A stretch of 64,000 nt of DNA from an uncultured Bacteroidales bacterium (GTDB taxonomy: Bacteria; Bacteroidota; Bacteroidia; Bacteroidales; Paludibacteraceae), in contig CAMOUL010000001.1 in the NCBI GenBank assembly GCA_946626605.1, positions 186,001-250,000 on the forward strand. The letters run 5' to 3'. Both the position numbers and the translations under genes were made by a program. The notes under the pieces were generated by a model that saw only the letters and a list, made by a program, of their open reading frames with translations, did not search any database and was not told the origin of the DNA. Every line of letters begins with the position of its first letter. The stretch's first letter is position 1. Below are positions 57,577 through 64,000 of the stretch, one piece after another.

Positions 57577-58934
57577 AACCTTTTCAGCTTCGCGGGTGCG
57601 TTACCTTGATAATACTCTACCGGCGTAGTGCCAACGATATGGATGTCTGAGCCATTGCGGGCATGACCAACTACTTCCCAACCTTCCTCGGTAAGTGTTA
57701 CCGTACCATCTGTGATAAGCCAAGTGGCACGCGGGTCGAAGTATCTTTGCTTCAGATAATTGCGGGAGGTATAATAGAAGATACTTCCATCAATCTGCTG
57801 CTGCGCATCATCGCGATAACCTGCTAATGCAGCGCCTGCAGTACGGGAGTTATTCAACTCATAGGTGCCGGTTGCTATCTCTGTCGCAGACGCCTCAGTA
57901 TACAGATGGATATAGGTGAACGGAACACAGCGTGTACCGCCTACTTTTACGTTCGCATTCTCTTCATACGCCATGATAACCCATTCCTTGAGGTTTCCTA
58001 CCAACTCGCTATACACGAGGGCATAGGAGATAGAATCGGCGTCTACGCCCGAATAGTCTTTCGGTGCTGCAGTAGCACTCGGCTCCGGATAAAAATCAGA
58101 AACAGGCACTGCTTTGATACCTCCATGCTCGATGTCCGCGCCGCCCTTTGTTCCTGCTACAGCAGGTTTCTCTGCGGCTTGAACAACCGGCTTGAACTCC
58201 TCGCTCAGGAAAGCTACTACCATGCAGTTCTCGGCTACCCAGTTCTCATCCAATACTAGCGTATACTCAGTCGAGTAGCGATTTTTCTTCACCGAAACTT
58301 CATCTCCCTTCGCGTCAGTAAGGAAAGCGCGTACTGCATTCGTATGACGGAACTCTTCCCAGCCTTCGAAAGAATAGTAATAGTCGGACTGATAGTCCAC
58401 CATGCCGGATTCCTTAACGAGTACCGTGAGGAATAACGCCGGGTGGTCTTGGGTTGCCAGCGCACCGCTAACTTTGATATTCAGTTGTCTGTTAGCTGCA
58501 TCGTAGTTGTTCTCAATCTCGACCGAAGCATAGGTTGTGGTTGCAAACTGAGCCTTATCTGTCGTAGGCAGATAACCCGGGTGGAAAACCGTTTGGCTAC
58601 CATCTTCAGTCTTTGTCTTGGCTCGGTCAATAGTCATACTCGGTGCACCGCTTACACCCAAAGTATTAGTGATGGTCTTACTGCCGCTCACCGTAAAATG
58701 ATCTTGTTTGTAACCGTAGTGGTGCAGTACAACGATGAAATTGGTGTCATTGGCAGTGAAATCACTGATACAATTCATACCATCAGGGCAATAACCGCAG
58801 TCTTGTCCCGTGAACTCTTCAATCAAGTGTTTTTTTGGAAACGAATCAGGAATCGGTCCATACGGATCGTTTGTGTCACATGCTGTAAATGTCAATGCGA
58901 CTACGCTCATCAGAGCAAAAAATAAACGTTTCAT
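57573..58934 (-). CDS. Omp28-related outer-membrane lipoprotein
   Basis: A 453-residue lipoprotein (lipobox TFTAC, Cys19). Directly after the anchor, HLIEEFTGQDCGYCPDG places a thioredoxin-like CxxC (Cys46, Cys49) at the start of a thioredoxin-like fold, as in the Omp28 family of Bacteroidota. A beta-rich region follows, with IEHGGIKAVPVSDFYPEP, and a C-terminal domain. The protein is probably on the outer membrane or cell surface. A redox role is suggested by the CxxC but has not been shown for the family to my knowledge. It overlaps dnaE by ATGA. A second Omp28-type gene lies one gene upstream. Confidence 0.87.
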   Translation of the reverse strand: MKRLFFALMSVVALTFTACDTNDPYGPIPDSFPKKHLIEEFTGQDCGYCPDGMNCISDFTANDTNFIVVLHHYGYKQDHFTVSGSKTITNTLGVSGAPSMTIDRAKTKTEDGSQTVFHPGYLPTTDKAQFATTTYASVEIENNYDAANRQLNIKVSGALATQDHPALFLTVLVKESGMVDYQSDYYYSFEGWEEFRHTNAVRAFLTDAKGDEVSVKKNRYSTEYTLVLDENWVAENCMVVAFLSEEFKPVVQAAEKPAVAGTKGGADIEHGGIKAVPVSDFYPEPSATAAPKDYSGVDADSISYALVYSELVGNLKEWVIMAYEENANVKVGGTRCVPFTYIHLYTEASATEIATGTYELNNSRTAGAALAGYRDDAQQQIDGSIFYYTSRNYLKQRYFDPRATWLITDGTVTLTEEGWEVVGHARNGSDIHIVGTTPVEYYQGNAPAKLKRL

Positions 58935-58950
58935 ATCTATAAAAATTTTA

Positions 58951-58978
58951 AAATCTCAAATCCTAAATCATAAATGAT
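58951..58978. repeat. Heptamer-phased repeat between Omp28-type and small secreted protein genes
   Basis: Plus-strand units AAATCTC, AAATCCT, AAATCAT, AAATGAT. The array spans the stop codon of the small secreted protein gene (58968) and the gap before the Omp28-type gene. Confidence 0.65.
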
Positions 58979-59498
58979 ATACCTTATCATCTTTGATGAT
59001 AATCACTACACCGTCCTTCAGTATCTTCTGCGTACCCTTGTAGGTATCGGAAACTTGCTCCACGTCCTGCGATTCGTAGTTAAAGTGCACTGTCAGCGTC
59101 AGGCTGCCTTCTGTATCCTTGAAGGTATAAGTGATGGTTTCATTCGATCCTGCTGCCGGATTATAATGTATATACCAGGTCGCAAAATCCGACGGATTAT
59201 AATTCAGTAACTGTGTCGTTTCGCCATTTCCGGCCTGGCATTGACCTGCGCAACAGAACTCATCTGTCAAGCCGGTTGACGAACGCGTGATACTTACCTG
59301 CAGGGCACCGCTGCTGATCAGCGTTCCTTCTACACCCATCACAGGGAGACCCGAAAGCGGGTCAATACTGGCCTCATTCACGGTAAACTCCATTCCTTCT
59401 TCGGTTACTTCTCCTTGTCCGTCTACTTCGACTACGATGGCTTGCGCATTAAGAGCCAGCATGCAGAATACTGCACTAATCATCCAAATTCGTTTCAT
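58968..59498 (-). CDS. Small secreted protein with Cys-rich beta domain and sorting-like tail
   Basis: A 176-residue exported protein (signal MKRIWMISAVFCMLALNAQA). The middle is beta-rich with a cluster of cysteines (EFCCAGQCQ, near residues 82-90) followed by WYIHYNPAAGSNETITYTFKDTEGSLTLTVHFNY. This resembles the Ig-like module often found with Omp28 or T9SS cargo proteins in Bacteroidota; the match is from memory. The last 20 residues (KILKDGVVIIIKDDKVYHL) align with the tail of the endonuclease I at 37834-38904. It overlaps the upstream Omp28-like gene by 23 bp and sits between two Omp28-type lipoproteins, so the three probably work together. Confidence 0.75.
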   Translation of the reverse strand: MKRIWMISAVFCMLALNAQAIVVEVDGQGEVTEEGMEFTVNEASIDPLSGLPVMGVEGTLISSGALQVSITRSSTGLTDEFCCAGQCQAGNGETTQLLNYNPSDFATWYIHYNPAAGSNETITYTFKDTEGSLTLTVHFNYESQDVEQVSDTYKGTQKILKDGVVIIIKDDKVYHL

Positions 59499-60276
59499 AA
59501 GCTTGTAATATTCGATAGTTATTTTGATCTAATAATAATGCCACTACTTGGCAGTTCTTTATATTGCATCGATCGGGTATCGGCATTGTGTACCTATACT
59601 GCGAGGCCGAATTCTGCAACAATATCGGCTCTCCCCATGGGCATCCGTTCATAGCAGCCCGTAGCACATGTCGATGGTAATAATCGGTGTTAACCGACCC
59701 ATCCGGCATCGCTTGAGCACCATGGATACTGTCTTCTACCAACCAGATTGCCAGGCGAGTATCTAAGGTCTGTTCGGCATATGCCAATACCTCTACGTCT
59801 ATCGTCCGCTTTTCGAGATCCGTCGCGGTGGTTACGCCTAAATACGGCCATACCGTATCCTGCTGCATGGCATGAATCAACTCTCCCGACCATTCGTTGT
59901 AGTCATAGAAATATCGATTATCGGTCGCTTGCAGGTCGATGTTCCCCGCAGGGAATGGTGTGGTGGCTGTGCCGCCCATGTAGAGGTATAAACTGTCTGC
60001 TTCCGGACAGGTGTAATCATATAAACCCTGCGTGAAAGGATTCGAAGCCGGATGCAGTGCGACCACTATCAACTGCTTGTCATATAACTCCTGCAGCGCT
60101 TGTGCGGTTTGTGCTGCCGTAGGACAGTTGACGCAGCGGAAGCCCGTGTACTCCAATAGCACATGCGTGCGACTATTGGTCACAGGGGTAGGAACCGGAA
60201 TCAACCGATCTTCCTCCTTGATCACTTCGCAACTGCAAAGCAGACCAATCACCATGTAAAGGAATAACTTGCGCAT
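59476..60276 (-). CDS. Omp28-like lipoprotein with thioredoxin-type CxxC
   Basis: A 266-residue lipoprotein. ATG 60276 gives a good lipobox (LLCSC, Cys16); the open frame beyond it lies within the DUF6029 gene. VLLEYTGFRCVNCPTAAQTAQALQEL places a CxxC (Cys48, Cys51) just as in the longer Omp28-type protein encoded nearby, followed by a thioredoxin-like strand (LIVVALHPASNPF) and by a beta-rich C-terminal half. It is a shorter paralogue. It overlaps both neighbours (DUF6029 by 28 bp, small secreted protein by 23 bp). It is likely a partner of the TlpA-like reductase encoded two genes upstream. Confidence 0.82.
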   Translation of the reverse strand: MRKLFLYMVIGLLCSCEVIKEEDRLIPVPTPVTNSRTHVLLEYTGFRCVNCPTAAQTAQALQELYDKQLIVVALHPASNPFTQGLYDYTCPEADSLYLYMGGTATTPFPAGNIDLQATDNRYFYDYNEWSGELIHAMQQDTVWPYLGVTTATDLEKRTIDVEVLAYAEQTLDTRLAIWLVEDSIHGAQAMPDGSVNTDYYHRHVLRAAMNGCPWGEPILLQNSASQYRYTMPIPDRCNIKNCQVVALLLDQNNYRILQAYETNLDD

Positions 60277-61919
60277 ACGCCTTCTTGTTTCGGTACATAG
60301 CGACAAACACCTCCCGCGCATTGAAAACCTTCTTGCGTCTTCGTATAACCCACCATTGCGCGATGTGCACCATGGGTGTAGGTCAACGCCGCCGTGTAGA
60401 AGTGTTCATGGGTTGCCTCTGCCGCACCACCTATGTTATACTTCCATTCACCACTGATCATCCAGTGATGATAGAGACTTAATTCATATAATGCAAACAC
60501 CCACTGTCCCCTGTAATCGGGTGAATACATGTATTGCAACTCTCCTCGCATGGAGATGTTGTTGTTCACTTGAAAACGAGCGTCTACAACCGCAATACAG
60601 GAATGAATAAAACTACCATGCCCTTCAATAATCTTCTGGTTGTAATTCTGGTACATCAGCATCGCGTTAAGCCACCAGCGTTTCGCCAAGCGTTTATTTA
60701 ACTCGATATTGACGTCGGTATAGTACTCGCCTTCTTTCGTCTTATCGATATCCCAACTGCCGGGTGCAGCTAATCCGCGGATATGAGCCGCACTCACTTT
60801 TAGCGTCGTGCCGTATTTACCACCCATCTTCGTCTTGCGCGGCCAGGTATAGCGCATCGTCGCTTGAAAGGCCCACTCGCCGCTGTTGTACTGCGTTACG
60901 TAGGGATACATCGCCGCTAAGGCATATGTGTGTTGCTCCGCAAAAGCCGGCATGTGATTCAGTCGTCCGGTAATACCCGTCCGCATACGTTCGGAGCGAA
61001 AAGCCATGTTATCCGTACGCTTTATTTGCGCCAATACGGAAAATCCCTTGCGAGAATAACCGGCACTGATAAACAAGGCCTCACCATCGCGATAACTGAA
61101 TCCGTTGTCTAAGCACGGATCATTGGCTTTGCGTGCGTACTCGACCAATAGGTCCACACCCTTCATCTGCCATTGCGTTCGTACATCTCCGGCTCCTACC
61201 CAGCGAGGTAGGTTATACATGTATAATGCCCCGGCTTGCGGCACAATAATGGTATCCGGTGCTTCGTATTTCGATACATAACTGCCGCCGATCATCCAAC
61301 GCATATCCAACGCTTGCATCTTCGGCACCCATTGCTCGATATGTATCTCTGCATCGCCGCCGATCGTCGCATCGCGGGTGTAGTTCCAACCCCATGCATG
61401 GTCTTTATAGCAACTCCAGTAACGCCGCTGTTTACCGCCTATCAATTGCAACTGAATGCCTTTATACGGCTCTAATTTTATCTTCGCGCCGCGTAGTGCT
61501 CCATCGATACCGATGCCACGGTCCTCATATAAATCCAGAATCAGACCTGATCCGAACTGCCCATACACATCGCCTATCGTGATTTCACCCCATGTGAAAG
61601 CAGCCTCTAAACTCAAGTGCCCAACACCGTGTCCGCCGAAATCACTCTCGTAACCCAATAGCGGCCATTGCGTTAACTCCAGTCGAGTGGTAGCGCGCAA
61701 TTCCCGAAAAGTCTTGCGTTCGGCTTGCCAGTGTACACTCAGGTCCAGATAACTGTTGCTATGGTATTTCACCGGACTCCAATCCAGCAATCCGTCATGT
61801 TGCAGTCCGCCGCTTACAAACACCGTGTCGTTGGCATAAGACACTGATAACGGAAAACAGAGCAGAGCAAGGACCATCAGCCCTAACCATCTCCATCCTA
61901 TTTCCCGTGTTTCGTTCAT
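60249..61919 (-). CDS. DUF6029 family protein, probable outer-membrane protein
   Basis: A 556-residue protein with a signal peptide (cleavage near SVSYAN). ATG 61919 (MNETREIGW) is chosen since it overlaps the TlpA stop (ATGA); the longer frame to 62081 lies inside that gene. GDVYGQFGSGLILDLYEDRGIGIDGALRGAKIKLEPYKGIQLQLIGGKQRRYW matches the DUF6029 signature, followed by regular amphipathic strands suggestive of a barrel, ending SYSFTW. The function is unknown. Linkage to Omp28-type and TlpA genes recurs in Bacteroidota, as far as I recall, which hints at a shared redox or export role. Confidence 0.82.
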   Translation of the reverse strand: MNETREIGWRWLGLMVLALLCFPLSVSYANDTVFVSGGLQHDGLLDWSPVKYHSNSYLDLSVHWQAERKTFRELRATTRLELTQWPLLGYESDFGGHGVGHLSLEAAFTWGEITIGDVYGQFGSGLILDLYEDRGIGIDGALRGAKIKLEPYKGIQLQLIGGKQRRYWSCYKDHAWGWNYTRDATIGGDAEIHIEQWVPKMQALDMRWMIGGSYVSKYEAPDTIIVPQAGALYMYNLPRWVGAGDVRTQWQMKGVDLLVEYARKANDPCLDNGFSYRDGEALFISAGYSRKGFSVLAQIKRTDNMAFRSERMRTGITGRLNHMPAFAEQHTYALAAMYPYVTQYNSGEWAFQATMRYTWPRKTKMGGKYGTTLKVSAAHIRGLAAPGSWDIDKTKEGEYYTDVNIELNKRLAKRWWLNAMLMYQNYNQKIIEGHGSFIHSCIAVVDARFQVNNNISMRGELQYMYSPDYRGQWVFALYELSLYHHWMISGEWKYNIGGAAEATHEHFYTAALTYTHGAHRAMVGYTKTQEGFQCAGGVCRYVPKQEGVCASYSFTW

Positions 61920-62386
61920 TTGAGATATTTCACTACCTCTGTTTCGTCGCCTTCGGTATATCCGACATGCTGATAGACGAGTGCGCCTTTGCTGTCGAAT
62001 ACAAACATATGCGGGATATTCTGAACACTCATCGCGCGTTTGAATGTACCGTTCGGGTCCAGTAATACATGGTATTCCCATCCGTTACCGTCCACCAATG
62101 GACGCACTTTATGTTCGTCCTGCGCTTGGTCGATTGAGACGATATACATCTCTACACCCGTCTCGTCTTGCCAATCCGGATAGACATCATGAATCGCTTT
62201 TAACTCACGCATACAGGGTTTGCACCAGGTCGCGAAAAACGATATCACAACCGGTTTTCCGCTCTGCGTCAGTTTTGCTACATTCACGCTGTGCCCGTCA
62301 AGATCTTTGATTGTCACTTCCGGCAGTGTTGCCCATAACTGCAAGCCGCAAAGGGCAAGGATGATACAAACAATAGTCCGTTTCAT
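61916..62386 (-). CDS. TlpA-like thiol-disulfide reductase
   Basis: A 156-residue exported thioredoxin-fold protein. After the signal peptide (MKRTIVCIILALCGLQLWA) the TlpA/ResA core shows FFATWCKPCMREL, with the redox pair Cys55 and Cys58, then the central insert (YIVSIDQAQDE) and cis-Pro block (NIPHMFVFDSKGALVY). Such proteins reduce specific periplasmic disulfides, for example in cytochrome c maturation or in client lipoproteins. Nearby clients could be the two CxxC Omp28-type proteins. It starts 1 bp after the ApbE stop. Confidence 0.9.
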   Translation of the reverse strand: MKRTIVCIILALCGLQLWATLPEVTIKDLDGHSVNVAKLTQSGKPVVISFFATWCKPCMRELKAIHDVYPDWQDETGVEMYIVSIDQAQDEHKVRPLVDGNGWEYHVLLDPNGTFKRAMSVQNIPHMFVFDSKGALVYQHVGYTEGDETEVVKYLK

Positions 62387-62387
62387 A

Positions 62388-63410
62388 TTATTCTTTTATT
62401 CGCTCTTCCCAGTTCGGAGAAGAAATCGTTATTAAACTGTCATTTTGCGCCACGATGAAGTAGCATGCGGCATCTCCGGCGCGCGCGATCATGTCCATGC
62501 CTTCCTCCGCACCTAACACCATGCATGCGGTGGCTAATGCGTCCGCGCGCATACAAGTGCTGCTGATTACGGTAGCACTCAGTAGCGAGTGCTGCACAGG
62601 ATATCCCGTACGAGGGTCGATTGTATGACTCCTGCGCTCGTCTCCGGCATAATAAAAATTGCGGTAATTACCACTCGTCGCCATGCATACATCGCTCACG
62701 GCTAACACCTCTTGCAGGTCCTGTTGCGCACCTTCGTTATTCAGATTCGGTTTGGTAATACCGATATGCCAGCGCTCACCGCGTGGGTTCATTCCGTGAC
62801 AAACCACTTCTCCTCCAATATCTACCAGATAATTTGTGCAACCATTGCGAGCCAACAAATCGGCAATCATATCGCATGCTTGACCCTTAGCTACCGCACC
62901 GCCGTCTAACTGCACACGCGGGTCCTGTTTAATCACTCGATGATCTCTCAGCTCCACTTTCTCAAACCCTACAAACTCTCTTAGCGAATCGATGGTCTGT
63001 GAACTGATTTCAGCATACTGATCACTCTTTTTGCCAAATCCGAACGCCTTCACCAACGGCGCTACCGTGATGTCGAACGCTCCGTCCGATAAAGCATGTA
63101 CCCGTTCCGCTTCTGCCCACATCGCCTCAAAGGCCGCATCGGTCACAGTGTCCCGATTGGCATTGATGGCGGAAAGCGTGGAGTAGGGATTAAACATACT
63201 CAAACTCTTATCGAAAGCCGCGAAGGACGCCACAACACTATCCTTCAGATCCTTCGATGCCTCATAGCGAATGTTGTAGTAAGTGCCGAAAACAGAACCT
63301 TCATTATGGTAGAACTGCTTTTTCGGCTCTTCCTTCCATAACACCAGAAATAGCGTTGCAATTATCAACGCTACCAGCGCACTGATCGTATGTTTTTTGC
63401 TGATCTTCAT
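62388..63410 (-). CDS. apbE: FAD:protein FMN transferase
   Basis: A 340-residue periplasmic flavinyltransferase that attaches FMN from FAD to a Ser/Thr of exported proteins. An N-terminal anchor helix (about residues 8-25) precedes the ApbE core: FDKSLSMFNPYSTLSAIN, LDGGAVAKGQACDMIAD, NYLVDIGGEVVCHG, SGNYRNFY, HTIDPRTGYPV and the metal site TCMRADALATACMVLG. ATG 63410 (MKISKKH) is preferred to TTG 63419. I searched the neighbours for the target motif (D-G-x-S-G-A-T-like) and saw none, so the flavinylated protein lies elsewhere. It overlaps the upstream barrel gene by one base (TAATG). Confidence 0.94.
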   Translation of the reverse strand: MKISKKHTISALVALIIATLFLVLWKEEPKKQFYHNEGSVFGTYYNIRYEASKDLKDSVVASFAAFDKSLSMFNPYSTLSAINANRDTVTDAAFEAMWAEAERVHALSDGAFDITVAPLVKAFGFGKKSDQYAEISSQTIDSLREFVGFEKVELRDHRVIKQDPRVQLDGGAVAKGQACDMIADLLARNGCTNYLVDIGGEVVCHGMNPRGERWHIGITKPNLNNEGAQQDLQEVLAVSDVCMATSGNYRNFYYAGDERRSHTIDPRTGYPVQHSLLSATVISSTCMRADALATACMVLGAEEGMDMIARAGDAACYFIVAQNDSLITISSPNWEERIKE

Positions 63411-64000
63411 TAGAACCAAATACCCAAGCCCAGAACGGCATTCAGCTTCTGGTTGTACAGTTTGTCCTCACCTGCAGCACCAATAAAAGCTGTCTGCGTC
63501 GTCAAACCATCCGTATTCAGCGTACCCTGTGCATACAGGTCCAAAGTAACCACATCAAACTCCCATTCCTTGTTGATCTTCAGCGTGATGTTGGTTAAAG
63601 CAAACTTCTCATTGCCGTACACGTCACTGGCCCACGGCGACATACCTAACTGCGCACCTAAGGTGATACCCTTGTCCTCAAACGTGTAGTCATAACCCAA
63701 CTCCAGATAACTGCTCCAAGCGCGGTGAGCTACGTCGTTGTCGTCATACACGAAGTCATCTCCGGCAACCATGGTGTACCAATTGATGTACGCACCTACA
63801 CCGAAGAAATGATCGAAGTTATAACCAACCCAAACCTCCGACTGATGCGTACTACCATTATCGCAATAGTAATACTCAGTGAAACCGGCGCTGGCACCAT
63901 AAGCCGTAACAGAAGCCATAAAGTCTACCTCCGGCATAAACATCGTATACCCTCTGCCATCGCCTTTGTTGGCTTTCCACTGCCAATCCGAAGCACCTAA
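63410..64000 (-). CDS. Outer-membrane beta-barrel protein, 3' portion (runs off the window)
   Basis: The last 196 codons of a gene that begins beyond 64000; the frame stays open to the edge, so a methionine at 63943 is internal. The sequence is a series of amphipathic strands with aromatic girdle residues (SEVWVGYNFDHFFGVGAYINWYTM, AWSSYLELGYDYTFEDKGITLGAQLG, LNAVLGLGIWF) and ends in Phe, as for BAM-assembled barrels. The pattern is compatible with a TorF-like putative porin, but the N-terminus is missing and I do not assign a family. It is directly coupled to the ApbE gene. Confidence 0.78.
   Translation of the reverse strand, partial: LGASDWQWKANKGDGRGYTMFMPEVDFMASVTAYGASAGFTEYYYCDNGSTHQSEVWVGYNFDHFFGVGAYINWYTMVAGDDFVYDDNDVAHRAWSSYLELGYDYTFEDKGITLGAQLGMSPWASDVYGNEKFALTNITLKINKEWEFDVVTLDLYAQGTLNTDGLTTQTAFIGAAGEDKLYNQKLNAVLGLGIWF

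Noticed and set aside
61920..62081. N-terminal extension of the DUF6029 protein
   Set aside because: It overlaps the TlpA gene in another frame, and a normal signal peptide begins at 61919.
57573..64000. Flavinylation target motif (D-G-x-S-G-A-T type) near ApbE
   Set aside because: None was found in the neighbouring proteins that can be read here.
1..64000. CRISPR arrays, prophage, insertion sequences, integrase or conjugation genes
   Set aside because: None were seen; gene content and promoter style are uniform across the window.

Overview
The window looks like chromosomal DNA of an uncultured member of the Bacteroidota, most likely order Bacteroidales. Several signs agree. Ten promoters of the phylum's TTG-N20-TAnnTTTG type can be read. 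Shine-Dalgarno signals are sparse. Families typical of the phylum are present (DUF4296 beside lspA, DUF6029 beside Omp28, coaX next to an outer-membrane barrel and lptC, a TamB gene with a TamA-type barrel). Many N-termini are lipoprotein or signal peptides. Almost all of the 64 kb is coding. I see no rRNA, tRNA, CRISPR array, prophage or insertion sequence. This is a core-genome region with dense operons and four bidirectional terminators at convergent gene ends.

Layout. 1-1163 (+): the end of an old-yellow-enzyme reductase and an SDR. 7019-1188 (-): prfB, a C1 aminopeptidase, a short YigZ protein, an acyltransferase, coaD and a C-terminal processing protease. 7155-11205 (+): DUF456, a sugar-phosphate transferase, a nucleotidyltransferase and holA. 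13526-11220 (-): metK, lspA and DUF4296, preceded by a SAM-II riboswitch and an attenuator hairpin. 13795-20689 (+): a small membrane protein, acyl-CoA ligase, coaX, an outer-membrane barrel, a TPR protein, lptC and fabG. 24125-20746 (-): two GH13 lipoproteins. 24243-27584 (+): a YycJ-type hydrolase, a Dpm1-like glycosyltransferase and argS. 37329-27615 (-): an envelope operon with a small lipoprotein, a membrane protein, a VanX-type dipeptidase, a barrel protein, a 1611-residue TamB-TamA fusion, an antiporter and murG. 37330-37833: the only long non-coding stretch, with a probable small RNA. 37834-38904 (+): a secreted endonuclease I. 39016-50984 (+): eight overlapping genes (AspT-like transporter, MATE, RND adaptor and pump, PPTase, dnaX, YgiQ, M23 peptidase). 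64000-51018 (-): a barrel protein, ApbE, TlpA, DUF6029, two Omp28-type lipoproteins flanking a small cysteine-bearing secreted protein, then dnaE, folC, prmA and a Crp/Fnr regulator.

How the genes fit together. The dominant theme is envelope building: peptidoglycan (murG, VanX-type, M23), LPS transport (lptC), lipoprotein maturation (lspA), outer-membrane assembly (TamB-TamA) and surface redox proteins (TlpA, ApbE, Omp28). Replication and translation genes (holA, dnaX, dnaE, prfB, argS, prmA) are interleaved.

Most unusual observations. (1) TamB and a TamA-type barrel are fused in one polypeptide with no room for POTRA domains. (2) At least eleven loci carry degenerate tandem repeats phased at exactly 7 bp, mostly inside genes and each with its own unit sequence. 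(3) A SAM-II aptamer is coupled to an apparent intrinsic terminator upstream of metK. (4) The promoters share an extended consensus with near-invariant spacing. (5) There is a candidate small RNA at 37436-37628.
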